A stretch of DNA of 64,000 nt from Humulus lupulus. Taxonomy: Eukaryota > Streptophyta > Magnoliopsida > Rosales > Cannabaceae. The DNA lies in contig NC_084800.1 in the NCBI RefSeq assembly GCF_963169125.1, forward strand, positions 150,346,397 to 150,410,396, in the 5' to 3' direction. The notes beneath the pieces are model-generated. The model had not been told where the DNA came from. It saw only the letters and a program-made list of their open reading frames with translations, and ran no database searches. Positions 21,101-33,560 of the stretch are shown in pieces; the stretch's first letter is position 1; every line of letters begins with the position of its first letter. A program made the position numbers and the translations under genes.

Positions 21101-23102
21101 TAGACTGTGGTTGGTTCCTCAAGGGTGGCAGGTCATCTTTCTAGTTTTGATTTTTGTATTGTGCTGACTGATTTTGGTGCCATGTTGTTCTTTGTTTATT
21201 GCATCTGGAGAGGCATAAATTTGATATGCAGATTGCATGATTATGTTGTGATGAGTTCGATTATGGTGGAAAGAACTCATCAGTGGATTTGATAAGGTTG
21301 GTTATGAGTGATTTCAAGGTGATTCTGAATTTTGATTGGTTAAGTAAGTGCGGGGCAATGCTAAATTGCAAGGAAAGGATAGTAACTCTTGAGTTTGAGA
21401 GTGGAAAGCCCTTGTGATATTAGGCACTGTGGATGGATCTTGTATGCTGATGACATCTGTATTTAGAGCTAGAGATCTATTACAGGAGGATGCATAGAAC
21501 TCTTAGCTAGTGTGGTGGATACCATTTAGGTTGTGCCAGCGAGATTAGGACAGACTGGATTAGGGGCAGAAGTTTCCTTGGATGGGCAGGATATTATATG
21601 TGCTTCAGGAAAAAGTTCTGAGTCTTCTTGCAGATCAAAATAGTTAGGAAGTTGTTATGACACCTCAGTGACAGGGAAAAGTGATTGCCTATGCATCATG
21701 TTGGTTAAAGGATTTGACCAGGACTAAAGTAGAGTTTCTGATGGGCCAGGTAGCAAACTTTATGCTTGAGATTATCATTTTGTAAAAGATCAAAGGAAAG
21801 ACAATTAAGTAAACTGCAGATAGGAAGGTTGAGTGGAATGTCTTAGCTGGATTAGCTAAGGGTTTTACAGTGTCAGGTATGGGTTATTATGGTATAAGGA
21901 TCGGATTTGGAATCCAACAGACACTTGGATTAATAGGGAGATTCTGGATGAATCTCAAGCTACTCTCTTATTCTCTTCATACAGGCATCATGACAGTGTA
22001 CCAGGGTTTGAAAGTTTTTTATTGATGGACTGGGATGGAGAGGGACATAATGGGATGTGTGGCAAAGTTCCTAACCTATTAGCATGTCAAATCACGGTAT
22101 CAAAAACCAATAAGGCTAGTGTAGCCTTTGAGCATTTTATAGTAAAAATAAGGAAACATCACGATGGGTTTCGCGGTGGGGTTGGCCAGGATAGTGGATC
22201 AACTTGATTTGATTTAGGTCACTGTGGACCAGTATTTAAATTGAGTTCACTTCTATCACTAAGGACAAGTAATACATCTGATCAGTATTCAAACCTTATG
22301 TGAGAGAGGTAGTGCACCTTCATGAAATTCAAGGTTTATCTTATCAGATGAAGACTCTATTATTACTTCCAGGTCTTGGAAGGGTTAAGGAAGGCGATGA
22401 GTATATAGTAAGAATGTAGTACAGTTCATTATCCTCAGACTGATGGTAAATCAGAGAGAGAGTTATCTAGTTATTGGAAAGGTACCTTTTGAGATGAGGT
22501 ATGATAGAGAATCTATATCGCCCATTCATTTGGAATGAGATGGGTGAGAGGTTATATCTAGATCCTGAAGTAGTTCTGGGGACCATTGAGGTTATTGAAA
22601 AGATTAGAGCTTGGATGCTCATGTCTTAGAATAGATAGGAAAGTTTTATTAAATTGAAAAGCGGGAACGTGGAGTTCCAAGTAGAAGATTGTATCTTCCT
22701 TAAAGTTTCACCATGGAAAGGGGTGAGGAGATAAAGGCAAGTTGAGCCCTAGATTGTTATGACCGTTTGAATCCTGGATAGGACCGGTCAGTTTGCCTTA
22801 TCTTTGGCACTATCAGTTGTACACAGTATATTTTATATTTCCATGTTGAGGACATGGGTTGGAAGGAAACTCATGAGTTGAGTTATGAGAATCTGGAGAT
22901 TGAGGCTACGTTATCCTGTAGGGAGTAGCCAGTTCAGATATGAGACAGAAAAATAAGATTCTGAGGAACAAAGATATACCTTGAGTTCAGGTAATGGTAC
23001 AGAAACAGTGAGGTCGGGGGAATCGACCTGGGAAACTAGAATCAGTTGTGCGGAATTCTTATTCCGGGCGGTTAAGATAAATTTCGAGGGCGAAATTTCT
23101 GT
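21101..23102 (+). pseudogene. pol: Family A pol relic, first copy (most of RT deleted)
   Basis: Heavily decayed. A protease trace (VLTDFGAMLFF) lies near 21155, followed by RNase H/spacer traces (AYASCWLKD) near 21690, integrase zinc-finger and core traces near 21950-22150 (CVAKFLTC-like, EHFIVKIRKHH) and 22420-22560, and a GPY/chromodomain trace at 22670-23060. The reverse transcriptase domain is essentially absent. Many stops and frameshifts prevent a continuous reading. Coordinates of the domains are approximate. Confidence 0.65.
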
Positions 23103-23116
23103 AAGGAGGGGATAGT
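23103..23116 (+). promoter_or_regulatory. Family A polypurine tract
   Basis: AAGGAGGGGATAG(T) directly before the LTR start TGTAATGCCCC. The same tract occurs at 36990-37002 in B and in reverse at 25858-25870 and 49641-49654. Confidence 0.85.
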
Positions 23117-23499
23117 TGTAATGCCCCAAAATCCTGAATAAGGTTTAGGACCTTGATTAGGAGGCCAGGAGGTCCATAATTGATTTATTATATTATTAAG
23201 TGATTATATGCATGTTTATGTGAATTATATTATGATATGATGATAAATGCATGCATATGGGTCCATTTTTAATTATAAGGGCATTTTGGTAATTTGGCCT
23301 GTTGAGGGCGTAATTGTGCATTGTCATGCATGTGGGTGAATTATGAATAATACCACATTATATGTGGATTTGTTCGAGTCATTCAGCATGAGATGATCTT
23401 TGAATGTAAGTTATCGGTCTGGTCATAACGAGGTTAATTTCGGGGCTTGGGGTGAGCCTCGGACTGATTTGAGGATTAGAACATTGCCGGGAATTAAAG
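23117..23499 (+). repeat. Family A shared LTR, left part
   Basis: First 383 bases of the LTR that closes the first internal region. It matches the starts of B's LTRs (29627, 37003). It stops at 23499, where a reverse-oriented element begins, and resumes after 26770 with roughly 225 LTR bases missing. Confidence 0.85.
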
Positions 23500-25855
23500 T
23501 GTAACGCCCTGGATAGCCAAGACCGTTACACTGTATGTTTATAAAGTGCCAGACCCGCTAATCAAGTCTTTTAGTTAAAACCGTGTTACAGAAACTATAA
23601 AGGAACTAGGGTTAAAAGTGTTTTGGTTTCAAAAGCCACATTTCCATTAAGAAACATTATCTGTTTACACGGGATCCCAAAAATACAAGTTTAAAGATCG
23701 TTTACAAAAGTTATAAGACTCAGATACAATAACCAGCCATACTAAGGCAAAACAAGCAGTTAGGTAATCCCTGTCTTGGTCCACTCCTCGACCATGGTGA
23801 TCGAACAACTGTCTATGTACATTTCACCTCGGAGCTCTCCACCTCAGGCCTGGTCCAACTTGCCCTTGCCTTTACCTGCACCACGTAGCACCCGTGAGCC
23901 AAGGCCCAGCAAGAAAACACAACAACAACAGAGTATAAGCAATTAGTAGACAGATCGATATCTCACATTGTATCACATAACCTCAACCATATAACCATAC
24001 AGTATAGTCAAGTATTCCACATACTAAGCATATCAATTCATAACATGTACAATTTACAAACGATAACTAGGGCTAGCGCCCTCAGGCTGCTCCTTCCGTT
24101 ATCCCGATGTTCATGGCTACCAATGGCCAAACCGCGCCCTGTGCGCTGATATTATGTACGGCACTCTTAGGCCACTTTTACATGTCCCATGGCGTGATAC
24201 CAACATTGACACGATACAACTCTCAAGAGCACTTAGTCCCATCACAATCATATAACCGGGTGTAGTTTTCTTACCTTTCAATTACTAGCTTTGATCCCTC
24301 GACTCCTTGAGCACCATCCCCCTCGAGCCCTAGCGCTCACCTAAACACAATCATGGTCAAAGTCATCATCAACCCTCAAGTTCAAAACCTAGCCCCGGGG
24401 CCAATCCCGAGCCCCCGGGAAGTCCTAGTTCCACCAAACAAGGTGGTGGAATCAAACCCCAAACCTTAGGTAAAAAACCCTTGCAAACAACCCTAAAATC
24501 CCCTTTAGGAGGCAGGGTAGCGCTACAGCGCTCTTGGGAGGGCGCTACAGCGCTACAAACAGAAGCCAAACTCCCTTCAGCATAATGGCCTAGCGCTACA
24601 GCGCCCAAAGGCTAGCACTGTAGCGCTAGTCACAGACAGCCTTGCACTGTTTTTTCCCTTCTACGATTTCTTCGAACCAACCTCAACAAAACCTCTTCCA
24701 ACTCTTACCCAAACTCAAAAACAACCTCATGACCACACTCCACTCATCCCAAGCACCCCAAACACCTAAAACCCAAGCACATGCACCCACAAACTCAGAA
24801 TTCACCATAATCACTTCTAAGCTCTAAAACCCAGTAAAAACCAGCTGAACATCAAAGTTTAGAATTTAGACCTTATACCTTTGATAGAATTTCCACCACA
24901 AGCTGCTTCTAGACTCCTTTATCTTGCTCCTCCTCAGCCTCAAGTCTGAATTCCCTAAGGTTCCACCCAATTTCAACTTAAGCACCACAACTCAAAAACC
25001 AGAAACTGAAACTAAAGAATTCTAAGTCTTACCTCAAGTGTTGATGAACCCTTGCTAAACCTCTGCTAATTCCCCACACTTAGCTTAGACTCTTTGATGC
25101 TTAGCTTATCCCAGCTCTCCTCTGAGCTTTACTCCGAAAATTCTCAAGAAATTGGTGAAGAAAGCACAAACCGACCTAGAGAACTCTCTCTGTTTTCTCT
25201 CCTTTCCTTTTCTTTCTTTTTCAAACTTCTGTAATGTTCAACAAATCCCACTAGCATAAAATCTCAGTAATACCCATCCTTAAAAGCCAAATGACCATTA
25301 TGCCCTCCCTATTAATTCTAATCCTTTAGTCCACTTAAGGGCATTTTAGTCATTTTACCCAATTCCCACTAATTCCTCGAGTGTCATTAATATTTCTCGC
25401 TTAATTCCTGATACCTAATTAATCACCAATAGTATTCCTCAATGTCAAGATAGACTCCCGTTTACCCACTAAATTCCCATTTATACCCCTGAGCTCACCC
25501 CGAGCCGGGTATAAATCCCCGCTATGACTTTTTTGCTACTTTGCTCACTAGGATCGTCTCGAGTCACAGATCACAGATATATCCACATAATAATGTGGCC
25601 TTGACAATTATCACATATATCAATACGGTCATCCTCATAATGGCCAAAATTACGATTATGCCCTTCTAACCTAATCAGGGCCTATATGCATACTAACACA
25701 CAGTCATGCATCTCAAATACTCAAGTAATCATATAACATGCTTTAAATCATAATCATGCACCTTAATCATCAAAACCACACATAACCCCCATTATGCCCT
25801 CCAGGGCACACTAATCAAGGCCCTTAAGCCTCATTAGTGAATTTGGGTCGTTACA
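23500..25855 (-). repeat. 3' LTR of a truncated minus-strand Tekay-type element (2356 bp)
   Basis: Reverse orientation is shown by the module at 23800-23925, the GCGCTACAGCGC block at 24515-24628, and the adjoining polypurine tract and integrase on its right. The ends are TGTAACGCCC and GGGTCGTTACA. This is the best full-length representative of the LTR split at 2789-12135. Confidence 0.92.
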
Positions 25856-25891
25856 ACTATCCCCTCCTAATGAGAATTTCGTCCTCGAAAT

Positions 25892-26770
25892 TTACCTGAA
25901 CAACTCGGGATACTGATCCCGCATCGCTGTCTCAAGCTCCCAGGTCGCCTCCTCGACCTTACTGTTCCTCCACAGCACTTTAACCAAAGGAATCGTCTTA
26001 TTCCGCAACACTTTATCTTTTCTATCCAAGATCTGATCTGGTTGCTCTTCATAAGCCAAATCTGCTTGTAACTCTAGATCTTCATGTCTTAACACATGAG
26101 TCACATCTGAGACATACTTCCGAAGCATGGAGACATGGAACACATCATGAACTCCACACAATGATGGTGGCAAAGCTAACCTGTAAGCCACCTGACCAAT
26201 CCTTTCCAGGATCTCGAATGGTCCAATGAATCTAGGGCTTAGCTTGCCCTTTTTACCAAACCTCCCCGCCCCTCGCAGAGGTGAAACTCGAAGAAAGACA
26301 TGGTCACCAACCTGAAACTCCACGTCTCTACGCTTAGGATCATCGTAGCTTTTATGTCTACTTTGAGATGCGAGCATCCTAGCCCGGATCTTCTCTATGG
26401 CCTCACTTGTCTTCTGAACCATATCTGGCCCCAAATATCTCCTCTCACCCATCTCATCCCAATGAATGGGTGATCTACACTTTCTCCCATATAACATCTC
26501 ATAGGGAGCCACTCCAATCATTGACTGATAACTATTGTTGTATGAGAACTCAATCAACGGAATGTACTTACTCCATGAACCTTCAAAATCAACCACACAT
26601 GCTCTGAGCATATCCTCCAATACCTGGATCGTCCTCTCCAACTGTCCATCAGTCTGAGGATGAAAGGTTGTACTGAACTTCAGCTGAGTCCCCAAAGCTT
26701 TCTGCAAACCACCCCAAAACTTGGAAGTGAAAATAGGATCCCGATCTGACACTATAGACTTAGGAACTGC
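25892..26770 (-). CDS. pol: Integrase C-terminal half of the minus-strand element (5'-truncated)
   Basis: An uninterrupted frame of about 290 residues from [11 protein letters not shown] (second catalytic Asp) through [13 protein letters not shown] (catalytic Glu region), the GPF/GPY-type domain ([21 protein letters not shown]) and a chromodomain-like tail ([24 protein letters not shown]). The tail places it in the Tekay/Del group. It is open at its 5' end because the element is cut at about 26770, so it cannot make integrase. It is much less decayed than family A around it, so it inserted later. Confidence 0.9.
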   Translation of the reverse strand, partial: AVPKSIVSDRDPIFTSKFWGGLQKALGTQLKFSTTFHPQTDGQLERTIQVLEDMLRACVVDFEGSWSKYIPLIEFSYNNSYQSMIGVAPYEMLYGRKCRSPIHWDEMGERRYLGPDMVQKTSEAIEKIRARMLASQSRHKSYDDPKRRDVEFQVGDHVFLRVSPLRGAGRFGKKGKLSPRFIGPFEILERIGQVAYRLALPPSLCGVHDVFHVSMLRKYVSDVTHVLRHEDLELQADLAYEEQPDQILDRKDKVLRNKTIPLVKVLWRNSKVEEATWELETAMRDQYPELFR

Positions 26771-28950
26771 ATCATCATCATCCTCTCTCTCTCTTCTTGA
26801 TCATCTCTTCCTCTTCCTTCCCTTTGGAATTTTGAAGCTAAGTTTGAGGATTCAAGTGTGGGAATCAAGGCTTGAGGTTCTAGGCTTGTGTTTAGCCATT
26901 GAAGAGGGTTTAATCTTGAGCTTGAGGTAAGATTCAGCCATGAAATTTCTAGTTTTTACTCTAATTTGAAGTTAGTTTTGAGTTAGAACTTTTGATTATA
27001 GAATTGAGTAATTGGTGTGGTTTTTGGTGGATCAAAGCTTGGGTTTTGTTTTGGGAATGTTGATTGTGTTGTGGGAATGCTTGGTTTGGATTTGGAGATG
27101 TTTGAGTAAGTTTTGGAAGGATTAAAAGAGGGAAAAAACGGGGATTTGATGGGAGAAAACAGGGGTTTTTGGCTAATGGCCAGGCAATGCCGCGGCGCTT
27201 GGGAGACAATGCCGCAGCATAAGGTGCAAGAGCTTGAGGCTAGCGCCTCTGTTTGGGAGGCGGGCCGTGGCATGGTGGATGCAGGGTCGCAGCCCTTAAG
27301 AGCATTTTTTTCCAAAATTGAGTTTTTGGCTTGAGGACTCAAACCTTAGGCCTCGGGATCGTTTCTACGACCTAGTTTAGTAAGATTGGATATCCCGGAG
27401 GCTAGGTCTTGGACCGGGAACCTTTTATTGATTGATTTTATTGATGGAATCCTATATTTGGTTATGACTAGGTGACCGCTAAGGGATTAAAGGATCGATC
27501 GTTCTAAAGGGTCGCTCATTTGCTATTTCTTGCTCGAACCAGAGGTAAGAAAACTGCACCCAGTATGTGATGCATAAGATACATGAGATTAGGGCATGGC
27601 ATGAATGTTGAAATTAAGATTGATTAGAGCTAGAGTCTCTGTATTTATGCATGATTATAATTATGCTTCTGATTATTGATTAAGCATGCTAAATGCCTTA
27701 TATCTTAATATTTGGCATATGATATATGTCTGTTTGCATTATCTCATTGAGGAAGAACTGACTTATTAGTCATGGATCGGCATTGGTATCAGTATTGACT
27801 GTGAAGCTATGACTTACTAGTCAAGTTCGGCAGCGGTACTGAACATTGGTCGTATGGCATTGACTTATGAGTCAAGGACGGTTGTAGCATGTTTAACGCA
27901 AACCAATAAAGATTAGATCTAATCGACATCTGCATTGAATGACTCATCATGAGCATTAATGCCAAACCGACCTCAAGTTTGATGAAAACTAAAAGCGCTT
28001 GTCTAGTCTAAAGTCTAGTTACTTATAGCCAAAGTTGGAAAGGCTAAGATGGCCTACACGTCACATGGCTAGGAGGGTATGGGACCTCCGAGATAGACTT
28101 ATTAGTCATCTGACCGAGATGGACTTATCAGTCATCTGACCGAGATAGACTTATTAGTCATCTAATCGAGATAGACTTATTAGTCATCTAATTGAGATAG
28201 ACTTATTAGTTATCTGACCAAGATAGACTTATTAATCATCTGACCGAGATGGACTTATCAGTCTTCTGACCGAGATAGACTTATAGTCATCTGACCGAGA
28301 TGGACTTATCAATTATTTGACCGAGATGGACTTATCAGTAATCTATTTAGAGAGTGACTTATTTGTCATCTACCTTAGAGAGACTTATTAGTCATCTACC
28401 TCAGAGCGAGATACTTATCAGCATCTACTTAGAGCACAGGACTTCACAACACATGTAATTATACCTGCTTGCATGCATGAGTAGGTTTATTACTGTTAGT
28501 CATGCCTATTATGATTTATTAACATGTTATTACTTGTTCATGAGCATATTAAGTTTTCTTGGTGAGCTTTGGCTCACAGGTGCTATGTGGTGCAGGTAAA
28601 GGCAAAAGAAAGCTGGACCATCCTTGAGTTGGAGAGCTTAGGTGACGATGTGTACATATGCGGTTACTCGACCACCACGGCCGAGGGTTGGAAGAGGAAC
28701 TAGGGTTAAACCCTATTTTTCTGCTTAGGTCGGCTGGTTGTAAATCTTTTGTTGTATTTAACCTTTAAATTATATTTTTGGGATCCCAATGTATACAGTA
28801 AACATTTTAGTGAAACGTTATATCTTAACCAAAATTCCCTAAACTGCTAATCATACTTAGTTACACGATTATGGCCAAATGACTCAGTTAGAAAATTTAG
28901 CAGTGTTTAAAATGCACACCGTAACGGTCCCTGGAGATTAGGGCGTTACA
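26771..28950 (+). repeat. Family A shared LTR, right part
   Basis: Resumes with the CT-rich leader and CCTTTGGAATTTT seen in B's LTRs (30262). It carries a GC-rich block (27185-27300; GCCGCGGC, GCCGTGGC), the dyad minisatellite (28083-28420), the conserved module (28555-28690) and the end GGGCGTTACA. A primer-binding site follows at once, so this LTR ends one internal region and begins another. Confidence 0.9.
28083..28420 (+). repeat. 26-bp dyad minisatellite (shared LTR)
   Basis: About eleven units related to those at 16562-16790, again with GACTTATNAGTC dyads. Single, unarrayed relatives of the dyad lie upstream at 27758, 27809 and 27863. Confidence 0.88.
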
Positions 28951-29626
28951 ACTTGGTATCAGAGTGAGCCAAGGTTAAGGGTTCCTGAAGACAAGTTGGG
29001 CATGTACACTCGTCACTAAAGATAGCTTCACTCAGGGAATGGTAACTATTTCTGTAGTTATGTACTTAACTACTTAAATAGAATGTAAATGCTTTAGCTG
29101 CACATTGTATATTAGGAAGCATGAGATTATGATAGAGCCTGGCTCTTAACTATATGATTACCTGCTCCATGAATATATATAAATGTGATATTTGCATGCT
29201 AGAGTTGGAGGCATGGTGTGAATGTTGGAAGAGCGGGGATTATGATTGATGTATGAATGCCATGGGCATGTTTTTAGCACTGTAGTGATTTGTGATGTAG
29301 TGTGGTAAGATTGATTTCGTTGGGAAAGCTCTTGATATGCTCATCATGTTTATTGGGTCAAGTTATTGACTGCAGATTCAATCAGCAGGTATGTATCCAA
29401 GTCAGATAATGAGGCCTGGTGATAGTTATGCAGAGGCTGGGGGTTACAGCCAGGGTTTGAGTTCTTCACCTTTCCCTCTGAATTTCCAGCAAGTGCTTAC
29501 AGATATGCAATTAAGATTGTAGAGGCAGGAGGAAGAGATTAGGTGTTTGAATCAATAACGAAACCTGTCAGGGAACACCTCTTCCTTTGTTATGCGAGGA
29601 GTGGCACCAGGTTTTGCTCAGCCTAG
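28951..29626 (+). pseudogene. gag: Family A second internal region: PBS, leader and gag start (broken)
   Basis: Primer-binding site 28953-28964, then a leader almost identical to 17365-17791, and gag from ATG 29391 (MYPSQIMRPGDSY) with the same early TAG as the first copy. Interrupted at 29626 by element B. The shared early stop shows that both internal copies descend from an already damaged source or from a duplication. Confidence 0.85.
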
Positions 29627-32003
29627 TGTAATACCCTGAAATCCCTAATGCGGTTTAATGGCTGGATTAGTAGGCCAAGAGGGCCATAATTGTTTTATTA
29701 TGCCATTAAATGATTATATGCATGTTTATGTGAATTATATTTATAATATGATGTTAAATTCATGCATGTGGGTCCACATTTCATTAAAGGGGTGTTTTGG
29801 TAATTTGGCCCATTGAGGGCATAATTTTATATTTGTATGCATGTCAGTGACATATTGTTGAGACCACATAATAATGTGGATTTTTTAGAGCTATTGGGCA
29901 TGAGACGATCTTTGAATATTAATTCATGGTTTAGTCATAATGGGATTAATTTCGAGGCTCAGGGTGAGTCTCGGGGTGATTTAATTATTAGAGCGTTGTC
30001 GAGAATTAAAGGTTAACGGGATATGAATTGGTATTTGAGAATATCATGAATAGCGGGAACTGGAGAACGTTAATTATGATTAATGAAATAGGTGGAAGAT
30101 GATGATTTTAACCTTGGGAAGCTTTAGAAACTTTTATTTGACCTAGGGGCATTGAGGTCATTTGGTTTAAGATATGTATAACTTAGTTGGCTGTAGAAAC
30201 ATTCAGAACAAAACAGAGCCTTCACTTCTTCTTCACGTATATCTTTTTCCCTCTATCTTCCTTTGGAATTTTTGGTCCCAAATTGAAGAATTAAGATAGG
30301 AAATCAAGGTTTGGAGGTTATAGACTTGATTCATCCATTGAAGGGGATTCAAAACCAGTTTGAGGTACGATATTATCCATGAATTTCAAGAGTTTCTCTG
30401 TTTTTCTTGTAGCTTTCAGCCTATGGATTTTGATATGGATAGTTGGAATCAATGGGAGTTTTTGTGTAAGATTGATTGGGTTTTTATGAGGGTATGATGT
30501 AGATGAAGTTTAGGGGTTGAATTGGATGTTTTGGTAAGGTTTGGGATTGGTTTGGAAGGTTGGTTTCAAGGGGAGTCGCAAGGAGGGAAAAACAGGGATG
30601 TTGCTGGTCTGAAGTTGTCGCCCCAGCGCCAGTCCTGGCACCCCAGTGCTATGCAGGGCAGAGGCTAGGGTCTCTCTTCCTTGGTTCAGCGCCCCAGCGC
30701 TAGGCCAATTTCAGGGGATGTCATTTTTAGGGCTCGGGATGGTTTTTGAGGCTCGGGGGTTGGTCCCTTTACCCTTTTTGAGTAGATTGAGAGTCCCGAG
30801 AGTAAGGGATTGATCCTGGGAGTGTAGTTTTAGATTGTGAACCATTCATTGATTTACTTTATTAATGGTTTCCAATTGGTTATGACTAGGTGACCGCTAA
30901 GGAATCTAAAGGTTGATCGTTCTCAAGGGTCATTCTTATATTATTTCTCGCTCAAACTTGAGGTAAGGAAACTGCACCCTGTGTATATGACATGCATGAT
31001 TGTTGTTGAGGCATGTTGGTTGACAAATGTGGACATTGATTGCATATAAAATGCTTAGCATAGCTTGCTTACTTGTGTATGGCACTAATTAGTCAGGAAC
31101 GACACTGGTCACATATTACTGACCTGTGAGTTAGAAACGGCATAAGCGTCCTGAATGCAGGGCCGATAAAAGATTAGATCTAATCGATATCAGCATTGAA
31201 TGACTCTAGGAGCATTAATGCTAGACCGGCCCTAAGGTCGATGAAACTTATAAGCTCTTGACTAGTCTAAGACTAGTTACTCAAAGCCAGGGCCAAAGGC
31301 CTAGGTGACAGCTTGTCACATGGCTAGGGAGCAAAATCCCATGGTTGTGACTCTTTGGTCACGAGGAAGGTTATGTTGGTGACTAATCACCAAGCACCTA
31401 TCCCGTTTAAGCTAGTGATAGGATCACTTATTTGTAAAGCTCCGATGACCCTATCGTCACATGACTAGAGGGAACGGAACCCACCCTAGTGACTTTTGCG
31501 ACTGTCACTCATCTGTTTTGGACTGAAAGTCCTGGATGATTATTATGATCATTGTTGATACTATATTCATGATATATTGTGTTTTCTTGCTGGGCTTTGG
31601 CTCATGGGTGCTATGTGGTGCAGGTAAAGGAAAAGAGAAGCTCACCCAACCTTGAGTTGAGAGCTTAGGTGGTGCTGTGTACATATGCGGCCGCTTGACC
31701 ACCATGACCAGGGAGTTCTCAGACGAACTAGGGGGTTTACCCTATTTTTGTCGCTTAGGTCGGCTGATTGTAAATTTGAAACAGTAATGTCCATTTTGAG
31801 TTGTAAATAACTTGTAAATGTTTTTATGGGTCCATGAACAGTTTTATGTTTTAAATAAAATATATTCTTTCCTTTTGATTGGTTTTCCACCTTAGCCTGT
31901 TAATAACACTTAAAAGCACGTTTTTAACCAAAGGACTCGGATATCGAGTTAAATTTCTGGTTCACCGTTCACCATAACTGTTTTGGGGTAACCAGGCGTT
32001 ACA
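29627..32003 (+). repeat. Element B 5' LTR (2377 bp)
   Basis: Contains a leader with CCTTTGGAATTTTTGG (30262), a GC-rich block with GCCCCAGCGCC words (30616-30705), and the conserved module (31577-31715) with GTGCAGGTAAAGG. It ends CAGGCGTTACA. The 3' counterpart, without its insertions, is about 2372 bp. Confidence 0.93.
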
Positions 32004-32446
32004 AATTGGTATTAAAGTGTGCCAGGTTAGGGTTCCTGTAGACTAGCTGGGCATGTACACTCATCACTGAAGTCATGCTCGACTCATGGTTTGGTAACTA
32101 TTTATGTAGTTATATGTATAACTGCTTAAATACATTATATATGTTTTACCTATATACATGAGACACCATGCTATACCTTTGCCCTGAATATTATATCTTC
32201 CACAACTGTGTGCTAAATAGTAATGAAATTGCTGGTACATAATTATTAGTATGGTTGATTGTGAATCATTATTTGATACATGCTAAGTGTTAAATGTTAT
32301 AAACATGTATCCAATTGTATATTTGTATGACCTTGGAATATGATAATTGTCTGTTTGTTCTTGGATCGTAAGGCGGCAAGAGGCTTAGTTATTATTACAT
32401 GACTGGCCGTATTGATCATTGTTTCAGCAAGGTATAAGAGATAAGA

Positions 32447-33560
32447 ATGAATCCAGGGCAGACAGGTGTGTCAGCTGGCCAGAGTGATCAAGGCAAGAAT
32501 AATAACAATCAGGGTCAAGAAAATGACCAAGGACAAGTTCCACAGCCAGTCCTGTAAACTGGCAGCAGATAATTAGCGATCTGCAGCTACAGTGCTGAGA
32601 TAGGGAGAAGAGCTTCATCTCTTGAGACAACAGCAAGCACCTGCAGTGGCCAGTGTATCAGAGGCACCTCCTGTGTCGGTGCCAGTAGTTGGGCAGCTGC
32701 CTGAGATTGGAAATCAATGGGAGCCTCTTTATGAAAGGTTCAGGAAGCAACAACCTCCAGTTTTTAGGGGAGTGCAGATCCTGCCAAGGCAGAGCAGTGG
32801 ATGAATATGATTACCACCATCCTAGATTTCATGAGGGTGGCTGATAACGAGAGGGTGCCCTGTGCCACTTATATGTTTCGGGAGGATGCCCGAATTTGGT
32901 GGGAAGTGATTACCCAGACCAGAAATGTTAATACCTTGAGTTGGGAAGAGTTTCAGACTCTGTTTAATGAGAAATATTACAATGATGCCATCAGGGCAGC
33001 AAAGGCTGAGGAGTTCATTAGGCTACTTCAGGGAAGTTTGTCAGTCACTGAGTATGCCTTAAAGTTTGATCATTTGGCAAAATTTGCCATGGAACTGGTG
33101 CCCACTGATGGGACCAGAAAATAGAGATTTCTGCAGGAACTACAACCCAGATTAGCCCGTGATGTACGTATTACCATTGTAGCTGGGGTTACTACCTATG
33201 CACAGGTGGTTGAGAAGGCACTCACAGCTAAGAGTTCAGAGAACAAGATCTGGCGAGACAATGCAGCCAGAAAAGAGTTCAGGAGAACATGTCCTCCATT
33301 TGTGGGTTCTGGTAGGGGTGTAGGCCCCAGTGATCAGAAGATGAAGGTTCCTGATACCTTCCTAGTTCCAGGTCCTGATAGGCGGCCCCGTGGTATTTCA
33401 ATGGGTCATCCAGGTGGTGGTGAAGCCTGGAAGTCTTATCCTAAATGCCCTAGATGAAAGAGGCGTCATTTGGGAGAGTGTAGGGCAAGGGCCGGCTTCT
33501 CATGTGGAGTCGTGGGTCATCTTAGAAAGGATTTCCCTAAGGCAAAAAAAGAAGAACCCA
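32447..33560 (+). pseudogene. gag: Element B gag (broken)
   Basis: Start ATG 32447 (MNPGQTGVSAGQ), preceded by GTTTCAG at 32421-32427, a possible splice acceptor. A TAA falls after about 37 codons and a one-base frameshift near 32770 splits QWEPLYERFRKQQPP from NMITTILDFMRV. The capsid core reads IWWEVITQTRN, FNEKYY and LSVTEYALKFDHLAKF. A stop at 33122 and a Cys-to-stop change at 33455 follow. The nucleocapsid knuckle (SCGVVGHLRKDF) has lost two of its four zinc ligands. Confidence 0.88.

Noticed and set aside
23500..25855. Solo LTR
   Set aside because: A polypurine tract and integrase in the right orientation adjoin its right end, so it is the 3' LTR of a truncated element.
28951..29626. 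Leftmost part of element B
   Set aside because: B's LTR and its CCTAG duplication start at 29622-29627. The gag before it continues after 48326.
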